In this document: positions 34,584 through 43,536 of the stretch, piece after piece
Position numbering within the stretch: position 1 is the first letter of the stretch
Layout of the letters: the number at the start of each line of letters is the position of its first letter
From: Streptomyces bluensis
GTDB taxonomy: Bacteria; Actinomycetota; Actinomycetes; Streptomycetales; Streptomycetaceae
Assembly (NCBI RefSeq): GCF_014650715.1
Contig: NZ_BMVM01000008.1
Coordinates: 62,001-126,000, forward strand
Direction: 5' to 3'
Length of the DNA stretch: 64,000 nt
Notes under the pieces: generated by a model
Database searches by the model: none
What the model was told of the DNA's origin: nothing
Seen by the model: only the letters and a program-made list of their open reading frames with translations
Translations under genes and position numbers: made by a program

Positions 34584-35224
34584 CCATCGACTGGTCGTGG
34601 ATAGGCGACCACACCGACGACCTGACGACCCTCTCCGTCTCCCACCTCCAGGCCGCCCTGTCCGCCGTCTTCCTCGGGCTGCTGATCTCGCTGCCCCTGG
34701 CTGTGATCGCGCACCGGATCCGCCCCCTGCGCGGCTTCCTCCTCGGCCTGTCCAACGTCCTCTTCACGATCCCGTCGATCGCGATCTTCGTGCTGCTGCT
34801 GCCGGTGAGCGGACTGACCCGCACCACCACCGTGATCGGCCTGACGATCTACACCCTGGTCGTCCTGCTGCGGAACACGGTCGAGGGCCTCGACTCGGTG
34901 CCCGCGAAGACGAAGGAGGCCGCGAAGGCCATGGGCACCCGCCCCCTGCGCACCCTCCTCACCGTGGAGCTGCCCCTCGCCCTCCCCGTGATCATGGCGG
35001 GCGTCCGGATCGCGACGGTCATGTCGATCTCGCTGGTCTCGGTCGCCACGTACATCGGCGACGGCGGCCTCGGCCAGCTCTTCACGGACGGCTTCCAGCG
35101 CAACTTCCCGACCCCGGTGATCGCCGGTGTCGTCCTGACCCTCCTCCTGGCCCTGGTCGCCGACGCGCTGCTGGTGGCCCTCCAGTACGTCCTCACTCCG
35201 TGGACCCGGAAGCGGGGTGCCTGA
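34580..35224 (+). CDS. Quaternary-amine ABC transporter permease 1
   Basis: Inner-membrane permease of 214 residues with about six helices and the binding-protein-dependent transport signature EAAKAMGTRPLRTLLTVELPLALPVIMAGVR. It has the length and shape of OpuCB/ProW-type half permeases (GLSNVLFTIPSIAIFVLLLPV). Start and stop overlap both neighbours, showing tight coupling in the four-gene operon. Confidence 0.92.
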   Translation: MTIDWSWIGDHTDDLTTLSVSHLQAALSAVFLGLLISLPLAVIAHRIRPLRGFLLGLSNVLFTIPSIAIFVLLLPVSGLTRTTTVIGLTIYTLVVLLRNTVEGLDSVPAKTKEAAKAMGTRPLRTLLTVELPLALPVIMAGVRIATVMSISLVSVATYIGDGGLGQLFTDGFQRNFPTPVIAGVVLTLLLALVADALLVALQYVLTPWTRKRGA

Positions 35225-35927
35225 CACCGTGTACGAGCTCTTCAAGAACCTCGGCGTGTGGCTGACCAGCGGCGAGCAGTGGTCCGGCGCGGACGGCATC
35301 GCTCACCGTCTCGCCGAACACCTCCAGTACTCGCTCCTCGCCACCCTCATCGCGGCGGTCATCGGCCTCCCCCTCGGCCTGCTCATCGGCCACACGGGCA
35401 GGGGTGCGTTCGTCGCCATCAACCTCGCCTCGTTCGGCCGGGCGCTGCCGACCGTCGGGCTGGTCGTCCTGGTGTTCCTGGCCAGCGGCCTGTCGATGTG
35501 GCCGGTGTACGTCGCGCTGGTCGCCCTGGCGGTCCCGGCGATCGTCACCAACACGTACGCGGGCATGACGGCCGTCGACCCGGACGTGAAGGACGCGGCG
35601 CGCGGCCAGGGCATGCGGGCCCACCAGGTCCTCTTCCAGGTCGAACTCCCGCTGGCCCTGCCCCTGATCATGACGGGCCTGCGTCTGGCGCTGATCCAGG
35701 TGGTGGCCACGGCCACGATCGCCGCGTACGTCTCCTTCGGCGGCCTCGGCCGCTACGTCTTCGACGGGCTCGCCCAGCGCGACCTGGTGCAGGTGCTCGG
35801 CGGCGCGGTCCTGGTCGCCCTGGTGGCCGTCGTCCTCGACCTCGCCCTGAGCGGCCTCCAGCGAGCCCTGTTCCTCCCCCACTCTCGGCTTCGCTCAAGC
35901 GGGGGGACCCCCACCCGCCCGGCGTAA
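35217..35927 (+). CDS. Quaternary-amine ABC transporter permease 2
   Basis: Second permease of 236 residues with about six helices and the coupling motif DAARGQGMRAHQVLFQVELPLALPLIMTGLR. It is a paralogue of permease 1. The GTG at 35217 overlaps the previous stop by eight bases; an in-frame GTG at 35229 is the alternative. Having two half permeases and a separate binding protein is the OpuC-type layout. Confidence 0.9.
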   Translation: MPDTVYELFKNLGVWLTSGEQWSGADGIAHRLAEHLQYSLLATLIAAVIGLPLGLLIGHTGRGAFVAINLASFGRALPTVGLVVLVFLASGLSMWPVYVALVALAVPAIVTNTYAGMTAVDPDVKDAARGQGMRAHQVLFQVELPLALPLIMTGLRLALIQVVATATIAAYVSFGGLGRYVFDGLAQRDLVQVLGGAVLVALVAVVLDLALSGLQRALFLPHSRLRSSGGTPTRPA

Positions 35928-35989
35928 CGAACGCCTCGCGCCCCTCCCTCGCCTAAGGAACCCTTCCCTGTGCCTAAGGAATCCCTCTC

Positions 35990-36922
35990 ATGAACCGACG
36001 CGCTCTCCTCGGCGGCCTCTTCGCCGCCGCCTCCGTGCCCGCCCTCGCCGCGTGCAGCAGCGGCATCACGTCCCTCCAGGGCGAGGGCACCGTCGGCGCG
36101 GGCCCCGGCTCCAGCAAGGACGGCATCACGATCGGCACCGCCAACTTCACCGAGAACCAGGTGCTCGGCTACCTGTACGCGGCCGTCCTCGAAGCAGCCG
36201 GTGTGAAGACCACCGTCCGCCCCAACCTCGGCACCCGCGAGATCCTCATCCCCGCGCTCAAGGGCGGTGACATCGATCTGCTCCCCGAGTACCAGGGCGC
36301 CCTGCTCCACTACGTCGCCCCCAAGTCGACGGCCACGGAGGAGGGCGAGATGCAGAACGCCCTCACCGTCGCGCTCCCGGCCGGCCTCCAGGTCCTGCCG
36401 TACGGCATGGCGGAGGACTCCGACGCCTTCGTGGTCACCCGCGAGACCGCCAAGAAGTACGGCCTGACGAGCCTCGCCGACCTCACCAAGCAGAACGGCA
36501 AGCTGGTCATCGGCGCGGCAGCCGAGGTGAAGACCCGTGAGGTCGGTGTGGTCGGCCTCAAGGACGTGTACGGCGTCGAGTTCAAGGAGTTCAAGTCACT
36601 CGACTCCTCCGGGCCGCTGGTCAAGGGCGCCCTGAAGAAGGGCGACGTGGACGTGGCGAACCTCTTCACCACCGACACCGACATCCAGGCCAACGACTGG
36701 GTGGTCCTCACCGACCCGAAGAACCTCATCCCCGGCCAGCACGTCGTCCCCCTGATCGCCGACCGCAAGGCCGACGCCCCGGTCCGCAAGGCCCTCGCCG
36801 AACTCGGCAACGTCCTGACGACGAAGGACCTCACCGAGCTCAACCGCCAGGTGGACAAGCACAAGAAGGACCCGGACGACGTGGCGAACGCGTACGCGAA
36901 GCGGCACGGCCTGGCGAAGTAA
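35990..36922 (+). CDS. Substrate-binding lipoprotein of the quaternary-amine ABC transporter
   Basis: Lipoprotein of 310 residues. A twin-Arg-like start (MNRRALLGG) and lipobox LAAC place the lipid on Cys22. The mature part is an OpuAC-type binding protein (IGTANFTENQVLGYLYAAVLEAAGVKTTVRPNLGTREILIPALKGGDIDLLPEYQGAL). In this family an aromatic cage holds the trimethylammonium group; candidate Tyr and Trp residues are present, but the cage cannot be assigned by eye. The specificity is open between glycine betaine, choline, carnitine and ergothioneine. The lyase next door favours a trimethylated histidine derivative. Confidence 0.9.
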   Translation: MNRRALLGGLFAAASVPALAACSSGITSLQGEGTVGAGPGSSKDGITIGTANFTENQVLGYLYAAVLEAAGVKTTVRPNLGTREILIPALKGGDIDLLPEYQGALLHYVAPKSTATEEGEMQNALTVALPAGLQVLPYGMAEDSDAFVVTRETAKKYGLTSLADLTKQNGKLVIGAAAEVKTREVGVVGLKDVYGVEFKEFKSLDSSGPLVKGALKKGDVDVANLFTTDTDIQANDWVVLTDPKNLIPGQHVVPLIADRKADAPVRKALAELGNVLTTKDLTELNRQVDKHKKDPDDVANAYAKRHGLAK

Positions 36923-37025
36923 CCGCCCGCCGAAGTGGCGGGAGCGGGAGCCGGGGCCCGGCCCAGCCCGGACACGGGGGCTAACCCCAGTGCCCCCGCA
37001 CCAGCGGCTGCCTACCGTGGACTCC

Positions 37026-37478
37026 ATGACCGGTAACGGAGCCCGCGACGCCGAACTCAAGGACGCCGAAATCAAGAAGGAACTCGCCGCCACCCTGCAC
37101 GCGCGGAGGGACCTGGGCGAGGAGTACGAGTCGGCGCTGGTCGAGTCGTTCCTGGAGAAGGTCGATCAGCGCCTCGACGACGCGGTGGACCGCAGGGTGC
37201 GCCGCCAGCTCGCGGAGCAGCAGATGGTCGTGGCGCGCGGCGGCCGTTCTCCGGGCTCCACCGACGGCGACGCCTGGGGCGAGCGCTTCGGCTTCGGGAT
37301 CGTCTCCCTCGTCCTGGCGATCCCGCTGTCGGCCATCGGTGGCGGCGTCGCGGATCTGCCCGGCCTGTTGGTGGCCTGGGCGGGCATCGCCGCCGTCAAC
37401 GGAGCCTGGGCCTTCCGCAACAGCCCGCACTTCGGCCGCCGGGGCAAGAAGCCGACTGACTCGGACTGGGAAGAGTAG
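37026..37478 (+). CDS. Hypothetical membrane protein with two C-terminal helices
   Basis: Protein of 150 residues. The N-terminal 75 residues are charged and probably helical (AEIKKELAATLHARRDLGEEYESALVESFLEKVDQRLDDAVDRRVRRQLAEQ). Two close hydrophobic helices follow (GFGIVSLVLAIPLSAIGG and LPGLLVAWAGIAAVNGAW). It follows the DUF-type actinobacterial small membrane proteins; no function can be given. The ATG at 37026 lacks a clear ribosome site, and TACCGT lies about ten bases upstream, so the mRNA could be leaderless. Terminator follows at 37497. Confidence 0.7.
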   Translation: MTGNGARDAELKDAEIKKELAATLHARRDLGEEYESALVESFLEKVDQRLDDAVDRRVRRQLAEQQMVVARGGRSPGSTDGDAWGERFGFGIVSLVLAIPLSAIGGGVADLPGLLVAWAGIAAVNGAWAFRNSPHFGRRGKKPTDSDWEE

Positions 37479-37496
37479 CCGTCAGCAAGCGCTTTG

Positions 37497-37549
37497 GCGG
37501 GGACCGCCGCACCCCCGTTACCGGGGGGCGGGACGACGGCGGTCCCCGC
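37497..37549. terminator. Terminator hairpin in the 351-bp spacer 37479-37829
   Basis: Perfect 13-bp arms GCGGGGACCGCCG (37497-37509) and CGGCGGTCCCCGC (37537-37549), with an inner CCCCC/GGGGG stem. It follows the hypothetical membrane gene and lies downstream of the convergent cbs gene. I see no gene in the rest of the spacer. Confidence 0.75.
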
Positions 37550-37829
37550 AAGGGACGCGGGCCGGGTCAGGGCCGGGCTTACGCGTCCTTGGCGTCCATG
37601 GAGGTCCGGGAGCCGCTCCGGAGGTCCTTGGCGCCGTTTCGGTTGTCGGCCGGGGCGGGGAGCCGCTCCCGCCCTGCCGACACCCACCAATCTGCCGGAT
37701 CCGTGTTAAGCGTGTGCTGCGCGGACGTGACGCCCTCGTACCACTTCCGCGAAGTTCTACGCGGGAAGACCCCGATCGCACGAACAGACCCGCCCCACCC
37801 GGCCGAAACCGGAAGAACCCTGCTCGGCG

Positions 37830-39224
37830 TTACTGCTTGGCGCCTCCCTTGGCGAGGAACGCGAGCAGATCCTGTCGGCTCACGACCCCGGTCGGCTTGC
37901 CCTCGACGAGGACGATCGCCGCGTCGGCGGCGCCCAGCACGGACATCAGGTCCGCCACCGGCTCGCCGGAGCCGACCTGCGGCAGCGGCGGCGACATGTG
38001 CTTCTCCAGCGGGTCGTCGAGCGAGGCACGCTGGGTGAACAGCGCGTCGAGCAGCTCCCGTTCGACGACGGATCCCACGACCTCCGCGGCCATCACGTCC
38101 GGGTGGCCGGCGCCCGGCTTCACGATCGGCATCTGCGAGACGCCGTACTCCCGCAGCACCTCGATCGCCTGACCGACCGTCTCGTCCGGGTGCATGTGGA
38201 CGAGCGAGGGGATGGAACCGCCCTCCTTGTCGTGCAGGACGTCGCCGACGCGCGCGCTCGGGCCCTCGTCCTCCAGGAACCCGTAGTCCGCCATCCACTC
38301 GTCGTTGAAGATCTTGCTGAGGTACCCGCGCCCGCTGTCGGGCAGCAGCACGACCACGACGTCGTCGGGGCCGAGCCGCTCGGCGACCCGCAGGGCGGCC
38401 ACGACGGCCATTCCGCAGGAGCCGCCCACCAGGAGCCCCTCCTCCCTGGCGAGCCGGCGGGTCATCTGGAAGGAGTCCTTGTCGGACACGGCGACGATCT
38501 CGTCGGCGACGGTCCGGTCGTACGCGGTCGGCCAGAAGTCCTCGCCGACGCCCTCCACGAGGTACGGCCGCCCGGACCCGCCGGAGTACACGGACCCCTC
38601 GGGGTCGGCGCCGACGACCCGCACCCTGCCGTCACTGACGTCCTTCAGATACCGCCCGGTCCCCGAAATCGTCCCGCCGGTGCCCACGCCCGCCACGAAG
38701 TGCGTGATCTTCCCCTCCGTCTGCTCCCACAGCTCGGGGCCCGTGGAGTGGTAGTGGGACAGCGGGTTGTTGGGGTTGGAGTACTGGTCCGGCTTCCACG
38801 CGTCCGGGGTCTCGCGCACCAGCCGGTCCGAGACGTTGTAGTACGAGTCGGGGTGCTCCGGGTCCACGGCGGTCGGGCACACGACGACCTCGGCGCCGTA
38901 GGCACGCAGCACGTTGATCTTGTCGGTGCTCACCTTGTCCGGGCACACGAAGATGCACTTGTACCCCTTCTGCTGGGCCACGATGGCCAGCCCGACACCC
39001 GTGTTGCCGCTGGTCGGCTCAACGATCGTGCCGCCGGGCCTCAGCTCACCGCTCTTCTCCGCGGCCTCGATCATGCGCAGGGCGATGCGGTCCTTCACGG
39101 AACCGCCCGGGTTGAAGTACTCCACCTTGGCCAGGACGGTCGCCTGGATGCCCGTGGTCACGCTGTTGAGCCTCACCAGCGGGGTGTTGCCGACGAGACT
39201 GATCATCGAGTCGTGAAAGTGCAC
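37830..39224 (-). CDS. cbs: Cystathionine beta-synthase with C-terminal CBS pair
   Basis: PLP enzyme of 464 residues that joins homocysteine and serine to cystathionine (or makes cysteine from O-acetylserine in close relatives). The PLP lysine is Lys44 in YFNPGGSVKDR; EPTSGNTGVGLA and GTGGTISGTGRYL are the phosphate-binding and substrate loops. Two CBS motifs follow from about 335 to 460 (MHPDETVGQAIEVLREYGVSQMPIV, SVLGAADAAIVLVEGKPTGVVSRQDLLAFL). The GTG at 39224 has GGAG upstream. The CBS pair distinguishes it from plain CysK/CysM. Confidence 0.94.
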   Translation of the reverse strand: MHFHDSMISLVGNTPLVRLNSVTTGIQATVLAKVEYFNPGGSVKDRIALRMIEAAEKSGELRPGGTIVEPTSGNTGVGLAIVAQQKGYKCIFVCPDKVSTDKINVLRAYGAEVVVCPTAVDPEHPDSYYNVSDRLVRETPDAWKPDQYSNPNNPLSHYHSTGPELWEQTEGKITHFVAGVGTGGTISGTGRYLKDVSDGRVRVVGADPEGSVYSGGSGRPYLVEGVGEDFWPTAYDRTVADEIVAVSDKDSFQMTRRLAREEGLLVGGSCGMAVVAALRVAERLGPDDVVVVLLPDSGRGYLSKIFNDEWMADYGFLEDEGPSARVGDVLHDKEGGSIPSLVHMHPDETVGQAIEVLREYGVSQMPIVKPGAGHPDVMAAEVVGSVVERELLDALFTQRASLDDPLEKHMSPPLPQVGSGEPVADLMSVLGAADAAIVLVEGKPTGVVSRQDLLAFLAKGGAKQ

Positions 39225-39372
39225 CGTTGTCTCCGGAGCTGCAAAAAGGACGGGTTGTATGATTCCGCCAGCCTAAGCCCCTCCGGCAGGTGTTAACGCA
39301 CTGTTGAGATTGGCTGACGCCCTGTGCGGGGCAAGGAGTGGGTGTACGGCTACGAGGAGGTGGCGGCGACCC

Positions 39373-40407
39373 ATGACGAGCATGTCGAGGGCGCGGGTGG
39401 CCCGGCGGATCGCTACAGGCGCGGCGTACGGAGGCGGTGGGATCGGGCTGCTGGGCGCGGCGGCAGTGGGTGTGCTGCTGGCCGAGGTGCAGATGGCCAA
39501 GCGGGTCGTGGGCAACGGCCACAGCCCGCACCCGCCCAGCGCGGAGGGGCTCTACGGACGCGCGTACGAAACTCCTCACGACCCCCCGATCCTCCTCGCC
39601 ATGCTCGGCGACTCCACGGCGGCCGGCCAGGGCGTGCACCGGGCGCGGCAGACTCCGGGCGCCCTGCTGGCCTCGGGCCTCGCGGCGGTGGCGGAACAGC
39701 CGGTGCGGTTGCGGAACGTGGCCCTGCCGGGAGCCCGGTCGGACGACCTGGACCGCCAGGTGTCCCTGGTCCTTTCGGAATCGGACCGTGCCCCCGACGT
39801 CTGCGTCATCATGATCGGCGCGAACGACGTCACCCACCGGATGCCGCCGACCCGCTCCGTCCGCCACCTCTCGGGCGCGGTCCGGCGGTTGCGCACGGCG
39901 GGCGCGGAGGTGGTCGTGGGCACCTGCCCCGACCTGGGCACGATCGAGCCGGTCCAGCAGCCGTTGCGCTGGCTGGCCCGGCGGGCGTCGCGCCAACTGG
40001 CCGCGGCGCAGACGATCGGTACGGTCGAGCAGGGCGGGCGAACCGTTTCGCTCGGCGATCTCCTGGGCCCGGAGTTCGCGGCGAACCCGCGGGAGCTCTT
40101 CGGCCCGGACAACTACCACCCCTCCGCCGAGGGCTATGCCACGGCAGCGATGGCCCTCCTGCCCACGATCTGCGCCGCGCTGGGCCTCTGGCCGGCGGAG
40201 GAGGAGCGTCCGGACGTGTCCCGCCACGAGGGGTTCCTGCCGGTGGCACGGGCTGCGGCGGAGGCCGCGTCGGAGGCGGGCACGGAGGTCGCGGCGGCGA
40301 TGCCCACCGGGCCGCGGGGCCCGTGGGCCCTGCTCAAGCGCCGCCGCCGTCGCCGCGTCTCCGCGTCGGACCCCACCCCGGCCCCCACAGCGGAACCATC
40401 AACCTGA
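39373..40407 (+). CDS. SGNH/GDSL-type esterase or lipase
   Basis: Protein of 344 residues with an N-terminal hydrophobic helix (GAAYGGGGIGLLGAAAVGVLLAEV, about 17-40), so it is secreted or membrane-anchored outside. The SGNH hydrolase core has the nucleophile Ser81 in LAMLGDSTAAGQG, the Gly/Asn block IMIGANDVTHR and the Asp/His in GPDNYHPSAEGYA. The Arg-rich C-terminus (LLKRRRRRRVSA) is unusual and may contact the envelope. The ATG at 39373 has GAGGAGG upstream; a second Met lies three codons on. Substrate unknown. Confidence 0.88.
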   Translation: MTSMSRARVARRIATGAAYGGGGIGLLGAAAVGVLLAEVQMAKRVVGNGHSPHPPSAEGLYGRAYETPHDPPILLAMLGDSTAAGQGVHRARQTPGALLASGLAAVAEQPVRLRNVALPGARSDDLDRQVSLVLSESDRAPDVCVIMIGANDVTHRMPPTRSVRHLSGAVRRLRTAGAEVVVGTCPDLGTIEPVQQPLRWLARRASRQLAAAQTIGTVEQGGRTVSLGDLLGPEFAANPRELFGPDNYHPSAEGYATAAMALLPTICAALGLWPAEEERPDVSRHEGFLPVARAAAEAASEAGTEVAAAMPTGPRGPWALLKRRRRRRVSASDPTPAPTAEPST

Positions 40408-40423
40408 CACCGCCCCTGCCCGG

Positions 40424-40935
40424 GGGCATTCCGCCCCCGCCATTCCTCTGCCACCGGGCGGCGCTCCGCCCCCCGCCCCCGACACCGGGTGACGCTCCGA
40501 ACCGCGCCCCCGACATGCAGGTGGCGTTTCGCCCCCGCCGCCCTGCGGCACCGGGCGGCGCTCCGCCCGCGCCGCCCCCTGGTGTCGGGTGGTGTTCCGC
40601 GCCCCGACACCGGGTGACGCTCCACCCCGCCCCCCGCCGGCCCTGACACAGGTCGTGTATTCGCCCCCGCCGCCCCTACCCGTCCCATCCCAGGCTCCGC
40701 CCCTTCGACCCCGCCAAGGGGGCTCCGCCCCGGACCCCGGACCCCGTTTCGGGGGCCAGCCCCCGGACCCCCGCTCCTCAAACGCCGGAGGGGCTGGATT
40801 GTGCGGCCGGGGCTGGAATGTGCGGCCGGGGCTGGGGTTTTCGGCCGAGGCCGGGCACCCCCAGCCCGTCCGGCGTTTGAGGACGAGGCCGTTCAGGCCG
40901 GCAAGCGGGGGTTTGGGGGCGGCAGCCCCCAGGGA
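40424..40935 (+). repeat. Repeat-rich GC spacer
   Basis: The 713-bp spacer 40408-41120 has no gene. It carries direct repeats of CACCGGGCGGCGCTCCGCCC (40452-40471, again from 40549 with slight change) and GACACCGGGTGACGCTCC (40481-40498 and 40606-40623), a tandem GTGCGGCCGGGGCTGG (from about 40800 and again 40816), and a long inverted repeat of CCTCAAACGCCGGAGGGGC-type arms (40776-40797 against 40861-40882, one mismatch). This looks like an accumulation of the short mobile-like repeats known from Streptomyces spacers. Confidence 0.7.
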
Positions 40936-41120
40936 TGGGACGGGTAGGGGCGGCGGGGGCGAGAAAAGCAAGCGCTTAGAAAAATGCGGCCGGACTCACA
41001 CCACCACGCCCGTGACCTCGACCGTACGTACGGGTAACTTCCCACACAGCCCTGCCCACCCACCCACTCAACGAATCACCCGCCCCCACCCGACCACCAC
41101 CCCTCTCGCCTGGAGCCGTG

Positions 41121-42341
41121 ATGCCCGAAGCCGTCATCGTCTCAGCCGCCCGCTCCCCCATCGGCCGCGCTTTCAAGGGCTCCCTCAAGGACCTGCGCCC
41201 CGACGACCTGACCGCCACGATCATCCAGGCGGCACTCGACAAGGTCCCCGCACTGAACCCGAAGGACATCGACGACCTGATGCTCGGCTGCGGCCTCCCC
41301 GGCGGCGAGCAGGGCCACAACCTCGGCCGTGTCGTCGCCGTACAGATGGGCATGGACCACCTCCCGGGCTGCACCATCACCCGTTACTGCTCCTCCTCGC
41401 TCCAGACCTCCCGCATGGCCCTGCACGCCATCAGGGCGGGCGAGGGCGACGTGTTCATCTCGGCCGGCGTGGAGATGGTGTCCCGGAGCGTCAAGGGCAC
41501 CAGCGACGGCATGCCCGAGACCCACAACCCCTTCTTCGCCGACGCCGAGGCCCGCACGGCCGCCGTCGCCGAGTCCGAGGGCGCGACCTGGCACGATCCG
41601 CGCGAGGACGGCCTGCTCCCCGACCCGTACATCGCGATGGGCCAGACCGCCGAGAACCTGGCCCGCCACTGGGGCGTCACCCGCCAGGAGATGGACGAGT
41701 TCGGCGTCCGCTCGCAGAACCTCGCCGAGGAGGCCATCAAGAAGGGCTTCTGGGAGCGCGAGATCACCCCGGTGACGCTCCCCGACGGCACGGTGGTGAG
41801 CAAGGACGACGGCCCACGCTCCGGCGTCACCATGGAGGGCGTCGCGGGCCTGAAGCCGGTGTTCCGCCCGGACGGACTGGTCACCGCCGGCAACTGCTGC
41901 CCCCTGAACGACGGCGCCGCCGCCCTCGTCATCATGTCCGACACGAAGGCGCGCGAACTCGGCCTGACCCCACTCGCCCGGATCGTCTCCACGGGCGTCT
42001 CCGGACTCTCCCCGGAGATCATGGGGTACGGCCCGGTCGAGGCCAGCAGGCAGGCCCTCTCCCGCGCAGGCCTCACCATCGACGACATCGACCTGGTCGA
42101 GATCAACGAGGCCTTCGCCGCCCAGGTGATCCCCTCCTACCGCGACCTGGACATCCCCCTGGACAAGCTGAACGTGAACGGCGGCGCCATCGCCGTCGGC
42201 CACCCCTTCGGCATGACCGGCGCCCGCATCACCGCCACGCTGATCAATTCACTCCAGTTCCACGACAAGCAGTTCGGCCTGGAGACGATGTGCGTCGGCG
42301 GCGGTCAGGGCATGGCGATGGTCATCGAACGCCTCAGCTGA
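41121..42341 (+). CDS. Acetyl-CoA acetyltransferase (thiolase)
   Basis: Thiolase of 406 residues. The nucleophile Cys90 is in TRYCSSSLQT, the His block is NEAFAAQVIPSY, GGAIAVGHPFGMTGAR carries the conserved catalytic His, and the second Cys is in MCVGGGQGMAMV. All four family blocks are complete. It either condenses two acetyl-CoA or cleaves 3-ketoacyl-CoA. The ATG at 41121 is preferred over the GTG just before it because GGAG lies five bases upstream. It stands alone after the repeat-rich spacer. Confidence 0.94.
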   Translation: MPEAVIVSAARSPIGRAFKGSLKDLRPDDLTATIIQAALDKVPALNPKDIDDLMLGCGLPGGEQGHNLGRVVAVQMGMDHLPGCTITRYCSSSLQTSRMALHAIRAGEGDVFISAGVEMVSRSVKGTSDGMPETHNPFFADAEARTAAVAESEGATWHDPREDGLLPDPYIAMGQTAENLARHWGVTRQEMDEFGVRSQNLAEEAIKKGFWEREITPVTLPDGTVVSKDDGPRSGVTMEGVAGLKPVFRPDGLVTAGNCCPLNDGAAALVIMSDTKARELGLTPLARIVSTGVSGLSPEIMGYGPVEASRQALSRAGLTIDDIDLVEINEAFAAQVIPSYRDLDIPLDKLNVNGGAIAVGHPFGMTGARITATLINSLQFHDKQFGLETMCVGGGQGMAMVIERLS

Positions 42342-42440
42342 AGCACCCCGACCGCACCCCCTACCGCACCCCGGCCGCACCCCCACCGCACTCCGACCGC
42401 ACCCCTCGGTCACCCCTACTGAACCCAGCGTCACCTTTGG

Positions 42441-42480
42441 CCCGGAACCTCGACACCACCGGGGTTCCGGGTCGTTTTGT
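42441..42480 (+). terminator. Intrinsic terminator after the thiolase region
   Basis: CCCGGAACC (42441-42449) pairs with GGTTCCGGG (42463-42471) and is followed by TCGTTTTGT. It is in the 329-bp spacer 42342-42670. Confidence 0.65.
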
Positions 42481-42486
42481 AATCCA

Positions 42487-42518
42487 ATCTCCCCCAGGAT
42501 GTGACCTATCTCCCCCAG
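42487..42518 (+). promoter_or_regulatory. Two direct repeats of ATCTCCCCCAG, possible operator
   Basis: ATCTCCCCCAG occurs at 42487-42497 and 42508-42518, 21 bp apart, which is two helical turns. They lie about 150 bp ahead of the hypothetical gene at 42671. An activator or repressor binding on one face is possible; no regulator is known. Confidence 0.35.
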
Positions 42519-42670
42519 AAGGGTGACTCAGCAGGTCAGACGCACTTTGCCACCAAACATCAGCCCTGGAATCCTGCCCGTTTCGTGACGTTACGCACTG
42601 ACAGCTGGTTAGTCCGCCCTTCAAGCTGATGTAGGAAGTCGGGGGTCGACTTTGAACCGGGAGTACGTCA

Positions 42671-43465
42671 GTGAGCGCCATGCCGATTGCTCTGCTGCTC
42701 ACCACGGCCGCCACCACGGTCGTGGGCGTCGCCGTGCTGCGCAGCCTGCGGGGGCTGCGCCGGCAGATCGCGGCCCTGCACACCGAGCTCACCGCGAGCC
42801 GCGCCACGCACGCGCGGCCTCTCGTACCCGCCGCCCGCCAGGCCTCCGACACGGACGAGATACGCACCGCCGTCGCCGAGGCCCTCGCGGAGGAGCGGGA
42901 GCGGGAACTGGCGGAGGCCAGGGCCTTCTGGGCCGCCCAGGAGTCGCGTGACGTCTCCGACGCGGCCTCCCCCCTGCTGGGCCTGCCCGACAGCGAGCCG
43001 TATCTGCCGCGGCCGTCGGACTTCGCCGGCCTGGAGCACCTGGAGCCGGTGCCCGAGCCCGGCGTGGAGGGCGACGAGTTTCCCGGCGACTCCCCGGAGC
43101 TGGCCGCGGCCCGCCGCCGTCACCCCTCCCACCCGGACTTCGTGCCGACCCCCTCGCCGGTCGTGAACGACCATGAGCGCACGGTCGCCTGCCTGGAGGA
43201 ACTCGCCACCTCCCGCACCGAACTGGCCGACGTCCGCCCGGGGCCACTGGGCACCCTCGACGTGTACGTCTTCACCGACGGCACGACCCTGTGCATGACG
43301 CCGGGCCACCGCGAGACCGCCGAACGCCTGGCCTCGGCCCTGCGCACGGGCCACGCCCCCGTCCTCCTGGGCGGCTCAGGCGTCTCGGGCGCCTACACGC
43401 TGACGTTCCAGTGCGGCGAGGAGAACGTCTACATCCTGGCGGACAGGGTCATCGCGTCCCTGTAG
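42671..43465 (+). CDS. Conserved hypothetical protein with N-terminal membrane helix
   Basis: Protein of 264 residues. One hydrophobic helix at about 4-22 (MPIALLLTTAATTVVGVAV) is followed by a coiled-coil stretch (RSLRGLRRQIAALHTELTASRATH...AEALAEERERELAEARAFW), an acidic Pro-rich linker, and a compact C-terminal domain (GTLDVYVFTDGTTLCMTPGHRETAERL...TLTFQCGEENVYILADRVIASL). The GTG at 42671 has GGGAG upstream. I do not recognise the family. The layout suggests a membrane-anchored cytoplasmic protein. Confidence 0.7.
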   Translation: MSAMPIALLLTTAATTVVGVAVLRSLRGLRRQIAALHTELTASRATHARPLVPAARQASDTDEIRTAVAEALAEERERELAEARAFWAAQESRDVSDAASPLLGLPDSEPYLPRPSDFAGLEHLEPVPEPGVEGDEFPGDSPELAAARRRHPSHPDFVPTPSPVVNDHERTVACLEELATSRTELADVRPGPLGTLDVYVFTDGTTLCMTPGHRETAERLASALRTGHAPVLLGGSGVSGAYTLTFQCGEENVYILADRVIASL

Positions 43466-43472
43466 AGCACCT

Positions 43473-43521
43473 CGTAGGACGCACCCCCTGAACGCCTTCG
43501 CGTAGGACGCACCCCCTGAAC
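43473..43521 (+). repeat. Direct repeat of a 21-bp unit
   Basis: CGTAGGACGCACCCCCTGAA (plus C) occurs at 43473-43493 and exactly again at 43501-43521. A second small direct repeat (AACCGCCGCGCGCCTC) follows and runs into the end of the convergent gene. It is probably a local duplication in the spacer. Confidence 0.6.
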
Positions 43522-43536
43522 CGCCGCGCGCCTCCG

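Noticed and set aside
33251..35299. Long open frame extending the lyase gene upstream on the minus strand
   Set aside because: It runs antisense through the ABC transporter genes, has biased composition and gives a protein far longer than the family; the family start is at 33250.
40424..40935. CRISPR array in the repeat-rich spacer
   Set aside because: Repeat units differ in length and spacing, with no regular unique spacers and no cas genes.
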